Shown one piece after another: positions 10,157 through 19,442 of a stretch of 32,810 nucleotides of DNA. Origin of the DNA: Ophiostoma sp. CBS 140.51 (lineage: Eukaryota > Ascomycota > Sordariomycetes > Ophiostomatales > Ophiostomataceae); the NCBI GenBank assembly GCA_029298735.1, contig JANSLP010000347.1:1-32810 (forward strand). The letters run 5' to 3'. The position numbers and the translations under genes were made by a program. The number at the start of each line of letters is the position of its first letter. The first letter of the stretch is position 1. The notes below the pieces were generated by a model. The model did no database searches, was not told the DNA's origin, and saw nothing but the letters and a program-made list of their open reading frames with translations.

Positions 10157-13100
10157 CTACAGCATCACTGCCAGCTCGGGCCGGTCGACCTTGTCCTCTT
10201 CGAGGTCCGGGTAGTAGGGCACCATGGCATCAGCGGCGCCAATGTAGCAGTCCGAGAGGACGCGCCAGTAGATGGTGCGGACCTTGCGGGCCGGATGGAA
10301 GAGGCCGGCCCAGACGTAGTTGAGCACGAGACCAGGACCGACAGCAACCCTGATAGCCTCGACAGCCTCGACGATGCGGTCAATGACGTGGGGGCTGGTC
10401 TCAAAGAGGTTGGGGTACAGCAGGTTCAGCAAATGAACCATGGCGTCTTCACAGCCGAGACCGACCACGCCCAAAGCAATGTGCTTGACGACCGACGCGG
10501 CCGTCTGCCGGTGGACCTGGTCACGGTCGATGAGTGCGTCTTCCAACAAGGGCGTGACGGCGTAGACGTAGTCCTTGGCCATTTCGCCAATGTACTCGAA
10601 GAGGAAGCTCAAAGACTTGAGGACACCGTTTTGGACATTGAGCTCGGGCACGCGGTACTCGTTCATGAGGGCGGGCAAGACGGTAAAGGGAGCACAGGTC
10701 TCAGCCACAATACCAATGGCGACGGCCGTGTTGACACGCGACTGGCGTTCTTGCACCCTAAGATTGTTGAGGAGGGTGGCGAGGACATCCTGGGGGCCAA
10801 TGGCCTTGGCGATGAAACCAAAGGTGTTGTTGGCGGCACGGCGGATGCCCTTCTTGTGTGCTTTGAGCATATCGAGGAGTTCAAAGCAGATGCGCATCCA
10901 TTCGCGGGCGTTGACGCTCTCGGGACCGCGGTCGGCGATGCGACCGACCAAGTCAATGGTGTTTTCCTGGACTTTCTCGTGCCGGTTGCGGAGGATGGGG
11001 GTGAGGCGCGGCAGCAGGTCCTTGATCGGAGGCTGCATCTGGCTGATGCCGACGACGGTAACAATGGACCGCAAGGCGCCCAGGATGGAGCCGAGGACTT
11101 CAGGGTACTCTTCACCCAGGTACTCGTACAGAACAATGCCCAGCTTGCCCATCAGCGCGTCCTCGCCGCACTGCTTCATGACCATGGCGATGCGCGAAAT
11201 GAGGTCGGCGGCCTGCTGGCGCACCGTGGCGGACTTGTTGTTGAGGCGCCACAGGATGGTGCTGACGATTTGGGGGAGGTAGGGCTTGCAGCGGGCACCG
11301 AGCGCGTTGACGACGGAGCCAAAGCCGTTGAGCATGACAATGTCCTCGACGGTCTGTTCCTGGAAGGCGTGCAGGATGCCGTCGACGAGTCTTTCTTCGA
11401 GTCTTTCGCCAATGTCAGCGGCGCCGAGCGAGGACACCAGCTTCTCGACCGTCTCGACCGTCATGCGGCGGTACGACTCGCTCTCGTCTTTGAGGTTGAC
11501 GACGATGCGCTCGAGGATTTCGCTGACGCCGACCTTTTGGCCGATATCGACCGTGGTCTCGACGACCTGGCGGTAGTTGCGCTTGTCGAGCGCCATGCGG
11601 CGGACCCAGAAGCCCTTGAAGAATTCGTCCAAAACATGCTCCTTGAGGTAGCCGGCGGTGACACCTTCGGTGCTGGCGCACTGCGACACGACCTTGAGGA
11701 CCACCTTTTTCATCTCCTCGTCTGGCGATGAGAACTCGCGCAGCAGAATCTCCATAATCTGGCTCGTGTAGTAGTTGGCGTACTCTTCGTCCATGAGCGG
11801 GATAATGTAGCCGACCGCCTTCAAAAAACCAGCCAGACCCTTGCCGCGCTGCTTGCGTGCACCTGTCCACAGCGGGTTGAGGATGTCGTCAAAGCTCTCG
11901 ATACCGTACGGGTTGGACGCCTCGGCCAGGGCGGCAATGGCCAAACTCGTGACCGTGCGCACTTTTGTTTGTTCATCATTGAGGCAGGGCGCGATGCAGT
12001 CGACCAGCCGCTTGAGGTACGGCAGAATGGCACAGCCCATCAAGATGGGAATCTGCTGCACAATCTTGACGCCCGTGTGCCGGGCCTGCCAGGACTTTTT
12101 GCTGCGGCAGACCGCCTGGAGGAAGGGAAGGAGGGCGGGAATACCGAGGGCGGAGGCGACGACGGCGAACGCGCGTGCGGTGGTGTTGCGCACGTACTCG
12201 TCGACGTGGTCGATATCGGGCCGCATGGTGCTGATCATGGTGGCGAGGCCGGCGGCCTTACTGAGGTTCGAAATGATTTCGCTGCCCTCGACACGCGCAT
12301 AGTAGTCCTGGTCAATGAGCAGCGGCTCAATAACGACCAGAATCTTGTGCACGTACGGCCGCACCATGTCGTCGAGCTTGTAGAGGATGCGGTCAATGAC
12401 CTTGACGAGCAAATGGCGCTCCTGGTCCTCGAGGGACTTCTCCATGAGCAGCGGCAGGATCTGGTTGAAGAGCGGTCCTGCGCCAAAACTGCGGGCGTTA
12501 TCCGTCAGCTGGCGCAGCGCCGTCTTGCGCATCGGCGGCGTGCCGTTCTTGACCTTGAGGAGCAGGCGCATAATCTTGCGCTCTTTCAGCTCCTCAACGC
12601 TCAGGGTATCTTCGTTGGCGCCGTCGGACAGCTTGCCGAAATAGGCTACGTCCTCGGGCTTGAGGAACTGCAGATCGTACATGCCAGGGATCTGGTTGGG
12701 GACAGGCGCGCCGTTCATACGGCTGCTGTCGGGGTCCTGCATCGTGAAGCCCGTGGCGGGCGCAGGCGTCTGGACGACGCGGTGTGTGGGTGCCCGTGTA
12801 GGCGCGTATCCCGGTGGCGGCTCCAAAATCTTGTAGCCCTCGTCGGCGCCGGGTAGCATCTCGTCGAGCTCTTCGTCGCTGATGGGCGCGTTGCGTGCCG
12901 ACAGGTCGTTGCCGAACCCAACAACGGCGGCGGGTGCTGCTGCTGCTGCTGCTGCAGCCTGGGACGGGTGCATGGGTGTGACGAGGCCCGCGGTGTTACC
13001 GATAGGCGTCGCCGAAGGTGCCTGGTCCCAGCGCGAGCGCTTCTTTGTGTCGGCAACTGCCCCTGCTGTCCCTGCGACCGCCGGTGCTTGGTCCCACCGT

Positions 13101-13894
13101 GACCGCTTCTTGGTATCCGGCTCTGCCTCCTCCTTCTTAACGACGGCTCCCCCTCCTGCTGCAGAAGGGTCAGCCACGTCCCACCGCTTCTTGCGCTTGC
13201 GGCCGGCGGCCAGCTCGGTCGAGCCGGCCTCTTCGTTTTCCTTGTCCTTGTCGGGGTAGGTAAGTGTCGCTTGGTGCTCGGTGACCATGGCGTCGTCGTC
13301 AACACCACCTCCATTGGCGGCGACTTCGCGGCGCTTAGCTTCGATTGCCTGCCGCACACGCTCCTCCTCGCGCTCGATCTCGCGTCGCTCCATAATCTCC
13401 TTGTATCCCTCTGTTTTGCCTTCGGTGGCACCCGCATTCCGGTTCGCCGCAAACGGGTCGGCACGCGTCGGCGTCAGCACGCGGTCGAACCGCCGCTTTT
13501 GGTAATCAGTCTCGCGGTCGGCGATGCGGTTGCTGCGCTCGCCCTTGTTGGCCAGGATATCCTCTTCCTCGACGCCAGCGCCGCGCGCAAACTCGTCAAT
13601 CTGCGATCGCGTCGCCGTGTACTGGCCGACCAGGCGGCGGGACTTGTCCACGCCCGTGTCCACAGCCATCTCGTCGTTGTAGTCATCGCCATCACCCGCC
13701 GGAATCGATGTGTTGTATCCCGCAAACTTGTCCTCGCCGGTGCCGTACAGATCGGTGTCGACGGTGTCCGTCAGCTTGACTTTGGTCGACGAGCCGACGC
13801 GCTGGGTGGATGCTGAGTTGCCATTCCGTGCTGCCGCCGCCGCGTTGCGCTCCTGCTGCAGCTTCTTGACCTCGTCAAACTCTCTGTCCGACAT
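10157..13894 (-). CDS. SF3B1: Splicing factor 3B subunit 1 (SF3B1 / Hsh155 / Prp10), 1245 aa, intronless
   Basis: This is the largest subunit of the SF3b complex in the U2 snRNP. It clamps the branch-site helix and contacts U2AF65 during A-complex assembly in the nucleus. The N-terminus (KFAGYNTSI, IADRE, RADPFAAN) matches the family start, so the ATG at 13894 is sound. Three U2AF-ligand motifs follow, with basic residues before Trp238, Trp267 and Trp289, then a poly-Ala run (about 306-315) and the SDEELDEM and PPGYAP region that binds SF3b14/p14. HEAT repeats fill about 430-1245. Lys610 and Lys644 correspond to human Lys666 and Lys700, the common cancer mutation sites, and are intact. Human Val1078 and Asn1108 correspond to Asn1022 and Ser1052. 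The tail DAMVPYYPDLEED fits the family end. The gene is a single 3.7-kb exon. Its 5' side is separated from OGG1, on the same strand, by 494 bp. Confidence 0.97.
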   Translation of the reverse strand: MSDREFDEVKKLQQERNAAAAARNGNSASTQRVGSSTKVKLTDTVDTDLYGTGEDKFAGYNTSIPAGDGDDYNDEMAVDTGVDKSRRLVGQYTATRSQIDEFARGAGVEEEDILANKGERSNRIADRETDYQKRRFDRVLTPTRADPFAANRNAGATEGKTEGYKEIMERREIEREEERVRQAIEAKRREVAANGGGVDDDAMVTEHQATLTYPDKDKENEEAGSTELAAGRKRKKRWDVADPSAAGGGAVVKKEEAEPDTKKRSRWDQAPAVAGTAGAVADTKKRSRWDQAPSATPIGNTAGLVTPMHPSQAAAAAAAAPAAVVGFGNDLSARNAPISDEELDEMLPGADEGYKILEPPPGYAPTRAPTHRVVQTPAPATGFTMQDPDSSRMNGAPVPNQIPGMYDLQFLKPEDVAYFGKLSDGANEDTLSVEELKERKIMRLLLKVKNGTPPMRKTALRQLTDNARSFGAGPLFNQILPLLMEKSLEDQERHLLVKVIDRILYKLDDMVRPYVHKILVVIEPLLIDQDYYARVEGSEIISNLSKAAGLATMISTMRPDIDHVDEYVRNTTARAFAVVASALGIPALLPFLQAVCRSKKSWQARHTGVKIVQQIPILMGCAILPYLKRLVDCIAPCLNDEQTKVRTVTSLAIAALAEASNPYGIESFDDILNPLWTGARKQRGKGLAGFLKAVGYIIPLMDEEYANYYTSQIMEILLREFSSPDEEMKKVVLKVVSQCASTEGVTAGYLKEHVLDEFFKGFWVRRMALDKRNYRQVVETTVDIGQKVGVSEILERIVVNLKDESESYRRMTVETVEKLVSSLGAADIGERLEERLVDGILHAFQEQTVEDIVMLNGFGSVVNALGARCKPYLPQIVSTILWRLNNKSATVRQQAADLISRIAMVMKQCGEDALMGKLGIVLYEYLGEEYPEVLGSILGALRSIVTVVGISQMQPPIKDLLPRLTPILRNRHEKVQENTIDLVGRIADRGPESVNAREWMRICFELLDMLKAHKKGIRRAANNTFGFIAKAIGPQDVLATLLNNLRVQERQSRVNTAVAIGIVAETCAPFTVLPALMNEYRVPELNVQNGVLKSLSFLFEYIGEMAKDYVYAVTPLLEDALIDRDQVHRQTAASVVKHIALGVVGLGCEDAMVHLLNLLYPNLFETSPHVIDRIVEAVEAIRVAVGPGLVLNYVWAGLFHPARKVRTIYWRVLSDCYIGAADAMVPYYPDLEEDKVDRPELAVML
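12935..12958. repeat. CTG/CAG trinucleotide run coding poly-Ala in SF3B1
   Basis: About seven tandem CTG triplets on the plus strand read as alanine codons on the coding strand within the flexible N-terminal part of SF3B1. Length change here would be tolerated because the region is unstructured. Confidence 0.8.
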
Positions 13895-14388
13895 CGTGGC
13901 GGTTGTCGTTGTCTGAGCTGTGGTGTCGTGGGAGTCGCTTCGCGTTCAGTCTTTCGTGCTTTCTGCGCGTGTTTGGTGCCCCTGTCTATGTGCACATCCT
14001 TTTTGTCATTTGTCTCGACAGCGTCGGGGGCGCGCTGTGTCGATGGGATAAAGTGGTTTGACCGTGATTGTCGTAGAAGAGATCGCGCTGATGTCGGGTT
14101 GATAAAAGGAGCGTGGGATGAGGAGTGTTCGCCGTGAATTGATCGTCGTTTCTGCCTCGAAAATTTTCGCCTTCGCGACGGGAGGTTGCTTAGCTTGAGG
14201 AGCGCAGGCAAATTTGAGTTAGGTAAGCGTAGGGGTCATGTGATGTTGTACTTCTACCGCTAAATCTGGGTTGCGAGTACTTTGAAGTCACACGCTGAAA
14301 CTACACGTCGCGAAGGCTGTATTTATACACTAAAATTACACTGGAAGGCGCTGTATTTACAGGGCCATGTAAACTTGTATTATTTACT
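13895..14388. other. SF3B1 upstream / OGG1 downstream spacer
   Basis: These 494 bases separate two minus-strand genes. They should contain the SF3B1 promoter and the OGG1 3' UTR. Near 14308-14363 a GAAGGC(GC)TGTATTTA-like word occurs twice (an imperfect direct repeat), close to the OGG1 end. A plus-strand frame over 13928-14137 shows no recognisable product. Confidence 0.5.
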
Positions 14389-15730
14389 TCAGCCTCGTCT
14401 CCTCCGTTTTGACGACCTCGTCTGAACCTCTTCTACAACGGTCACCTTCACATCCTCTTCTGTCTTGACAACGGTTGTGCGCCTTCTTTTTGTTGTCGTG
14501 ACTTTCGCAGACACTTTCTCCTCCTCCTCCTCCAGGATCTCCTTCTTGACAGCTTTGGATGGGGACTTTGGCGAAGACTTGGTAGACACAGTCTTGTCCT
14601 TGTCCTCACCCTCGCCCCCTTTGAGTTGTTCTGAAAACGACTTGAGGTTTGCCGTAAAGAGCACTGACTGTGCCCAGCCGGCATAGGGTCCCCACAGATT
14701 TCGAAAGTGGTCACCAACGGCGTCGTGGATGGCTTTCGAGAAGGTCTTGGACGCAATCTTCTTGAACTTGTAGTCGCGCACGGCAATCTGCCAGACATGC
14801 GTGTCCACCGGCACGGCCTCGCCCCAGCCCAGGCCCATGAGGGCAACACAGTCTGCCACCTTGGGACCGACGCCGCTGAGAGTGAGCAGCTGCTCGTGTG
14901 CAGTCTTGTAAGAGGGCACACAGTCGTCGTTGTTGAACACAGCTGGTCCCGTTTTCGCTGGCGGTGGCAACTCCTCCCCCCACGGTGGAGGGCATGCTGG
15001 ATTCCGCAGCTGGTTCAACCACCCTGCCGGTTTTTCGTCCAGCATTTTCTGCGCCGTCTGTACAATGTACTTGGCCCGGTAGCCGAAGCCGAGCTGACGC
15101 AGGTGTGTCTCAACGCTTGGTTTGGCCAGTGCAGCCGGTGACGGGAAATCATGGTAGTCCTCGCCGTCCACTGTACCCAGCCGTGGACCGTAGTGGATAC
15201 ACAGCTTGTGGGCCATTTGTGAAATGCGCGAGATGTTGTTGTTGCTGCTGCAGATGAAGCAGACTAAAGCTTCCCAGGCGTCCTGGTTCAAGATGCGGAT
15301 GCCGCTGAACTGGGGCGCCTTCTTGCGGAAGTTGGCATCGTCTCTCGACCACTGGTCATACAGAGCTCGCAAATCCAGCTGAAGGCGGAAATAACGGCGC
15401 AGCAGAGCTTCCGTGTCGTCTCCTCCTGGTGCATCGTCACTCCTTGGCCGGGGAGTGCCTGATGAGGCGGCAATGGCAGCCTCGTCTGGAAATGCGGCCT
15501 TGTAGTACAGGCTCTCGGCGTCTTGTTTCAGAGACAAGATCCGGCCATGTAGAGTGCATCTCCTGGGCTTGTTAGACTGTATTCAAACTCGTATATTCTG
15601 CTTCTTTGACTCACCATTCATCATCGAATTTGCGCCAGCGAAAGGACTGGCCACAGCGTAACGTCGTGTCAATGCACAGTTCTGTGAGTGTAACCGGCAG
15701 TTTCTGCCATTGTGCTGCTAACCGTCCCAT
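14389..15730 (-). CDS. OGG1: 8-oxoguanine DNA glycosylase/AP lyase OGG1, 429 aa, one intron
   Basis: This bifunctional enzyme excises 8-oxoguanine opposite cytosine and starts base excision repair in nucleus and mitochondria. Exons 15730-15615 and 15562-14389 join across a 52-bp intron (donor GTGAGT, CTAAC branch, CAG acceptor) that restores DDEW-RCTLHGRIL. The OGG N-terminal domain starts LPVTLTELCIDTTLRCGQSF (11-30). NNNISR is the conserved lesion-base contact loop. The helix-hairpin-helix GVGPKVADC carries the catalytic Lys273 (human Lys249), and VPVDTH carries Asp292 (human Asp268). Gln337 and Phe341 match the human 8-oxoG pocket residues Gln315 and Phe319. A proline-rich insert (CPPPWGEELPPP) precedes the hairpin, and a charged tail of about 75 residues ends in SSKRRRRG, probably a nuclear localisation signal. 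No mitochondrial presequence is obvious. The gene is divergent from U2AF2. Confidence 0.95.
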
Positions 15731-16124
15731 TATGGTGTGTTTTGTCGTCTTCCAATAAAGAAAGACGTGAAGTAAGAAACTCTTCACCTGAAAAGAGGCG
15801 AAAAGGAGAAAGCTGAGATGTTGTCAGAAGCTTGCGATCGCTGTAAAATAGGGGATCTGGACTGTCCTGTTTAGCACTTGCGCCTTCCGATGCAGTGGTA
15901 TGCTTGAGACACAGGCGGCTAGTCTGTATTGGGCTAGCGCAAAACGCGATCAAAATTTACCGGGGTGCTGTGCAGCCAGAAAAAACATGCTGAGCGAGGC
16001 AAAAGCAGGCAAAAGCTCCAGCCACAGACTACAGGCGATCAAAGGTTGACGACTTCATTTGCTTCTGCATCATTCGCTTCGCAGTCCTCTTGAGTCTGCC
16101 ATCTCGACACACAGCCACATCATC
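15731..16124. promoter_or_regulatory. Shared divergent promoter of OGG1 and U2AF2
   Basis: Only 394 bp separate the start codons of two genes reading outward, so both promoters must lie here. A perfect tandem pair of the 10-mer AGGCAAAAGC occupies 15997-16016, about 110 bases from the U2AF2 start. No clear TATA box is visible on either strand. Co-regulation is possible but unproven. Confidence 0.6.
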
Positions 16125-18131
16125 ATGAACGGTGAAAGTCATTCGCGAGGTACGAACAACGCGACAACAGATACTGCTTCCGGCGCAATTGCAATCGACA
16201 TGACTAACAGCAAAGAAGAAGGGGGTCGGCACGGAAGCTCGAGAGATCATCAGGTACGTTACGAAGGCCGCAATATTTGATTAGAATGATGCTAACAGTT
16301 GACAGTCCTCTCGAGGTGAACGCAGCGAACGAGGAGACAGAGACGATCGGCGCGACCACGGCCGCAGCGACCGCAGCGACCGCGACCGCGGCGACAGACG
16401 GAGACGCTCGCGGTCGCCCGACCACCGAGGCGCACGAGGTTCACGGAGAGAACCGAGAGAACCGAGAGAACCTCGCGAGGGAGGGCCCGACGCCGACAGC
16501 TACTCCTCGTCACGCAGCCACCGCGACCGCGAACGGGAGGACCGCTACTCGGGCGGCCGGGGCGGCGACAGACGCGACCGTGATCCATGGGGTGGTGACA
16601 GAGACAGAGAGAGAGATCGGGGCGACAGAGATCGAGGCGACAGAGACCGCGACCGGCGGAGGGACCGTCACGGCGGACGCGGGGGACGGGGTGGGGACGA
16701 CGATGACGACGACCGCCGTGGTGATCGCAGACGGCGAGGCGGCGACCGCGACGACCGAGACAGCCACCGCAAACGCAGCGCATCGCCACCGCCCAAGAAG
16801 CGCGAGCCCACGCCCGATCTTACGGATGTCACGTCTGTCTTGGAGCGGAAGCGCCGGTTAACACAGTGGGATATGAAGCCACCGGGCTACGAGAGCGTCA
16901 CCGCCGAGCAGGCCAAGCTGTCGGGCATGTTCCCCTTGCCCGGTGCACCCCGTCAACAGCAGCAGATGGACCCGAGCAAGCTGCAGGCATTTATCGCCCA
17001 GCCCGCCACGGCTGCATCAACCAATGCCGCTGCCGCCTCGGTCCTCAAACCGACCAACTCGCGCCAGGCCAAACGTCTGCTGGTGGCCAACCTGCCCGCG
17101 GGCACGGGCGAGGACGCCCTGGTAGCGTTTTTCAACCTGCAGCTAAATGGTCTCAACGTAATTGACGGCACCGACCCGTGTGTGCAGGCACAGCTGTCCA
17201 ACGACAAGTCGTTTGCCCTCATGGAGTTCCGCGACGCCGCTGATGCCACCGTGGCCCTCGCTCTGGACGGCATCACCATGGAGGCCGATGACGATACGGC
17301 CATGACGGACGGAGCTAACGGCAGCGGCCCCAAAAAGGGCTTGCAGCTCTCCCGCCCCAAGGACTACATTGTCCCCGCCGTCGTCGACTACGGCGGCTAC
17401 CAGTCGGGCGTCGTGTCCACCGTTGTCGTCGACACGCCCAACAAGATTAGCATCACCAACATCCCGCCCTACCTGACCGACGAACAGGTTACGGAGCTGC
17501 TCGTCGCGTTTGGTGAGCTACGCGCCTTTGTCCTCGCCAAGGACCGCAGCTCCGACGAGTCGCGCGGCATTGCCTTTTGCGAGTACGTCGAGCCTGCCTC
17601 CACCGAAATTGCCATTCAGGGCCTGAATGGCATGGACCTGGGCGACCGCAAGCTGCGCGTGCAAAAGGCGAGTGTCGGCATTGCCCAGGCCGCCGGGATG
17701 GAGCTGGGTGTCAATGCCATGTCAATGCTGGCAGGTACCGTGGCCGTGGACGCTACGGACGTCAGCCGCGTCGTGCAGCTGCTCAACATGGTCACCGCCG
17801 ATGAGCTCGTCGACAATGAGGATTACGAAGGTATGTGCACGCGATGTGTTCACCACTCCACTTTATGTTAATTTTTTTAACCCCCGCTGCAGAAATTCGC
17901 GACGACGTCCGCGAGGAGTGCGAAAAGTTTGGCAAGGTCACTGGCCTCAAGGTGCCTCGCCCGAGCGGCGGCAGCCGCCAGTCCGCTGGTGTCGGCAAGA
18001 TCTTTGTCAAGTTTGAGACGCCCGACATGGCCACCAAGGCTTTGAAAGCGCTGGCCGGCCGCAAGTTCTCGGACCGCACCGTCATTGCCACCTACTTTCC
18101 CGAGGAGAACTTTGAGGTGGATGCCTGGTAG
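16125..18131 (+). CDS. U2AF2: U2AF large subunit (U2AF65), 630 aa, two introns
   Basis: It binds the polypyrimidine tract and recruits the U2 snRNP to the branch site. Exons are 16125-16253, 16306-17830 and 17893-18131. The introns are 52 bp (GTACGT, GCTAAC branch, CAG) and 62 bp (GTATGT, CAG); junctions read DHQ-SSRG and DYE-EIRDD. Residues 44 to about 215 form an arginine-rich domain dominated by RD, RE and RG rather than RS dipeptides. The U2AF35-binding ligand motif has Trp231 in RRLTQWDMKPPGYE. RRM1 begins at about 299 (KRLLVANLP), RRM2 at about 422 (NKISITNIPP, with FCEYVE), and the C-terminal UHM spans about 532-630, ending EENFEVDAW. The UHM is the expected partner of the Trp motifs in the nearby SF3B1. 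The ATG was chosen because it opens exon 1 in frame and no earlier in-frame ATG exists. Confidence 0.95.
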
Positions 18132-19442
18132 TCCGAGTGTGTGGGAGGGATATGTCTCTGTGTACTTTTTTGGCGTCTGATATATGCATGTTCTCGCTTT
18201 CATATTCTCGCTTTCATACTCTGTCTTCATCTCCTTTTGATTTACTTTGATTTATTGCTGCGTTTATGTTCATGCTCCAGGCAAGGATAGGGAATTCAAA
18301 ATGTACTAGTCACTTTTAGATACAGGCAAAGCAGCAGTTACCGGGGGTAGGCTTTGGCAGGAATTTACAAGCGTTTGCAGTCACATCATTGTGGACGTTG
18401 TCTTATTTGAGAGTGTGTATTGCATTCACATTGTTGTCATTACTCGTAGCACATGTTCTATGGACCTGACCAACGATGTTGCCAGGAAAACACCGGCATC
18501 ATCCTTTCCTCTTCCCACCATCACTCGACTACAGAGAGTCCTCCCATACCTACCTTGGCCTTCCTTCGACTTGATTATGCAACAAGCGTGCCTCGCCCAA
18601 CATATCCGTCAAGATCGAGGTCGCCTTCGGTGTGCCGTCGGAAGGTTGCCGCAAAACCGAGTGCCCCGTAGAATCCCAAGCTTGTCTTTATGCTTGTTAG
18701 CGGGAGTCCAAACACGTATCGTATCAGAGAAACAGTAGCGAGGATAAAAGGCAACATGCGCAGCAAAGGTCAGAAGTCCGATGAATTCATTGGGCTACTT
18801 CAGGATTCCCAAAGCAGCCCTAACATAAGAGGTACCAGAATAAAGTATAAGGTGATGATCATCATTTGATTGCTGGCATGGGAAGGAGTGTGTGTGTGTG
18901 TGTGAGGTATAAAGGCATCGTAACTTACCATAAACTGGACGCGCTCGGGAGAGGTCGTGCCTCGCCCATGAGCGATGTTGCAGATGAGAGAAAATTTTAG
19001 CAGGAGACGAGGAGCGCGAAAAGGCTCCATTAAAAAGGCGGACATAAAGAGCTCTGGCCATGCGGATCAGCGCGATAACAGCTTAGTCATTAATCACGTG
19101 CAGCTGTCTGGACTGTCAATTCTTTTGGCGGATTTCAGCCAATCACAGAAGCGACCCTAGAGCTCTCTTTCTGTGCGCACTTTTATTTTTCCGCTCCACG
19201 CTAGCGTCTCTCCTCTTCCAGTCCCAGCCCACCAGAGCAAAATTGACTGGGGTGGAGTGCGAAAAATATTAGCCCCAGTCCAAAAAAATTATTCGAGGGT
19301 ATCACCGCCGCCAATTTTGTCGTCTGCCTTTTTTGCCTTTTTTTCCCTCCTCCTTTTTTTCTGTTCTGCATCTTGACAACCATCACCACTTTCGACAACC
19401 ACCTTTTCCCCGTCATCACCACCACCACAACCACCAGCAAAA
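18132..19442. other. Spacer between U2AF2 and RPS13, with RPS13 promoter
   Basis: This 1.3-kb stretch holds the U2AF2 3' UTR on the left and the RPS13 promoter on the right. A short (TG)n run lies at 18891-18903. A CACGTG palindrome is at 19096-19101, 340 bases before the RPS13 start. From about 19310 the plus strand becomes T/C-rich and then, from about 19370, rich in CAC/ACC/CAA triplets up to the start codon, a typical composition for the leader of a highly translated fungal gene. No protein-coding frame is convincing. Confidence 0.5.
19320..19442 (+). promoter_or_regulatory. RPS13: Pyrimidine tract and CAC/CAA-rich leader of RPS13
   Basis: A T/C tract at about 19325-19368 is followed by a guanine-poor, ATG-free stretch rich in CAC, ACC and CAA that ends GCAAAAATGG, a strong start context. 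Such a tract next to the transcription start, with an unstructured leader, is what one expects for a ribosomal protein gene. The start site itself is not mapped. Confidence 0.5.

Noticed and set aside
10094..11731. A 545-codon open frame on the plus strand opposite SF3B1
   Set aside because: It is the mirror of a strongly codon-biased exon. Its product is a monotonous Asp/Val/Gly/Leu/Glu mix with no domain, and the minus strand is unambiguously SF3B1.
11969..12856. A 295-codon plus-strand frame opposite SF3B1
   Set aside because: Same reason: complement of a conserved coding exon, with the composition typical of such shadows.
16277..16861. A 194-codon Thr/Ala-rich frame over the U2AF65 arginine domain
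   Set aside because: It is a shifted reading of the RD/RE repeats. The spliced U2AF65 frame explains the sequence and joins cleanly to RRM1.
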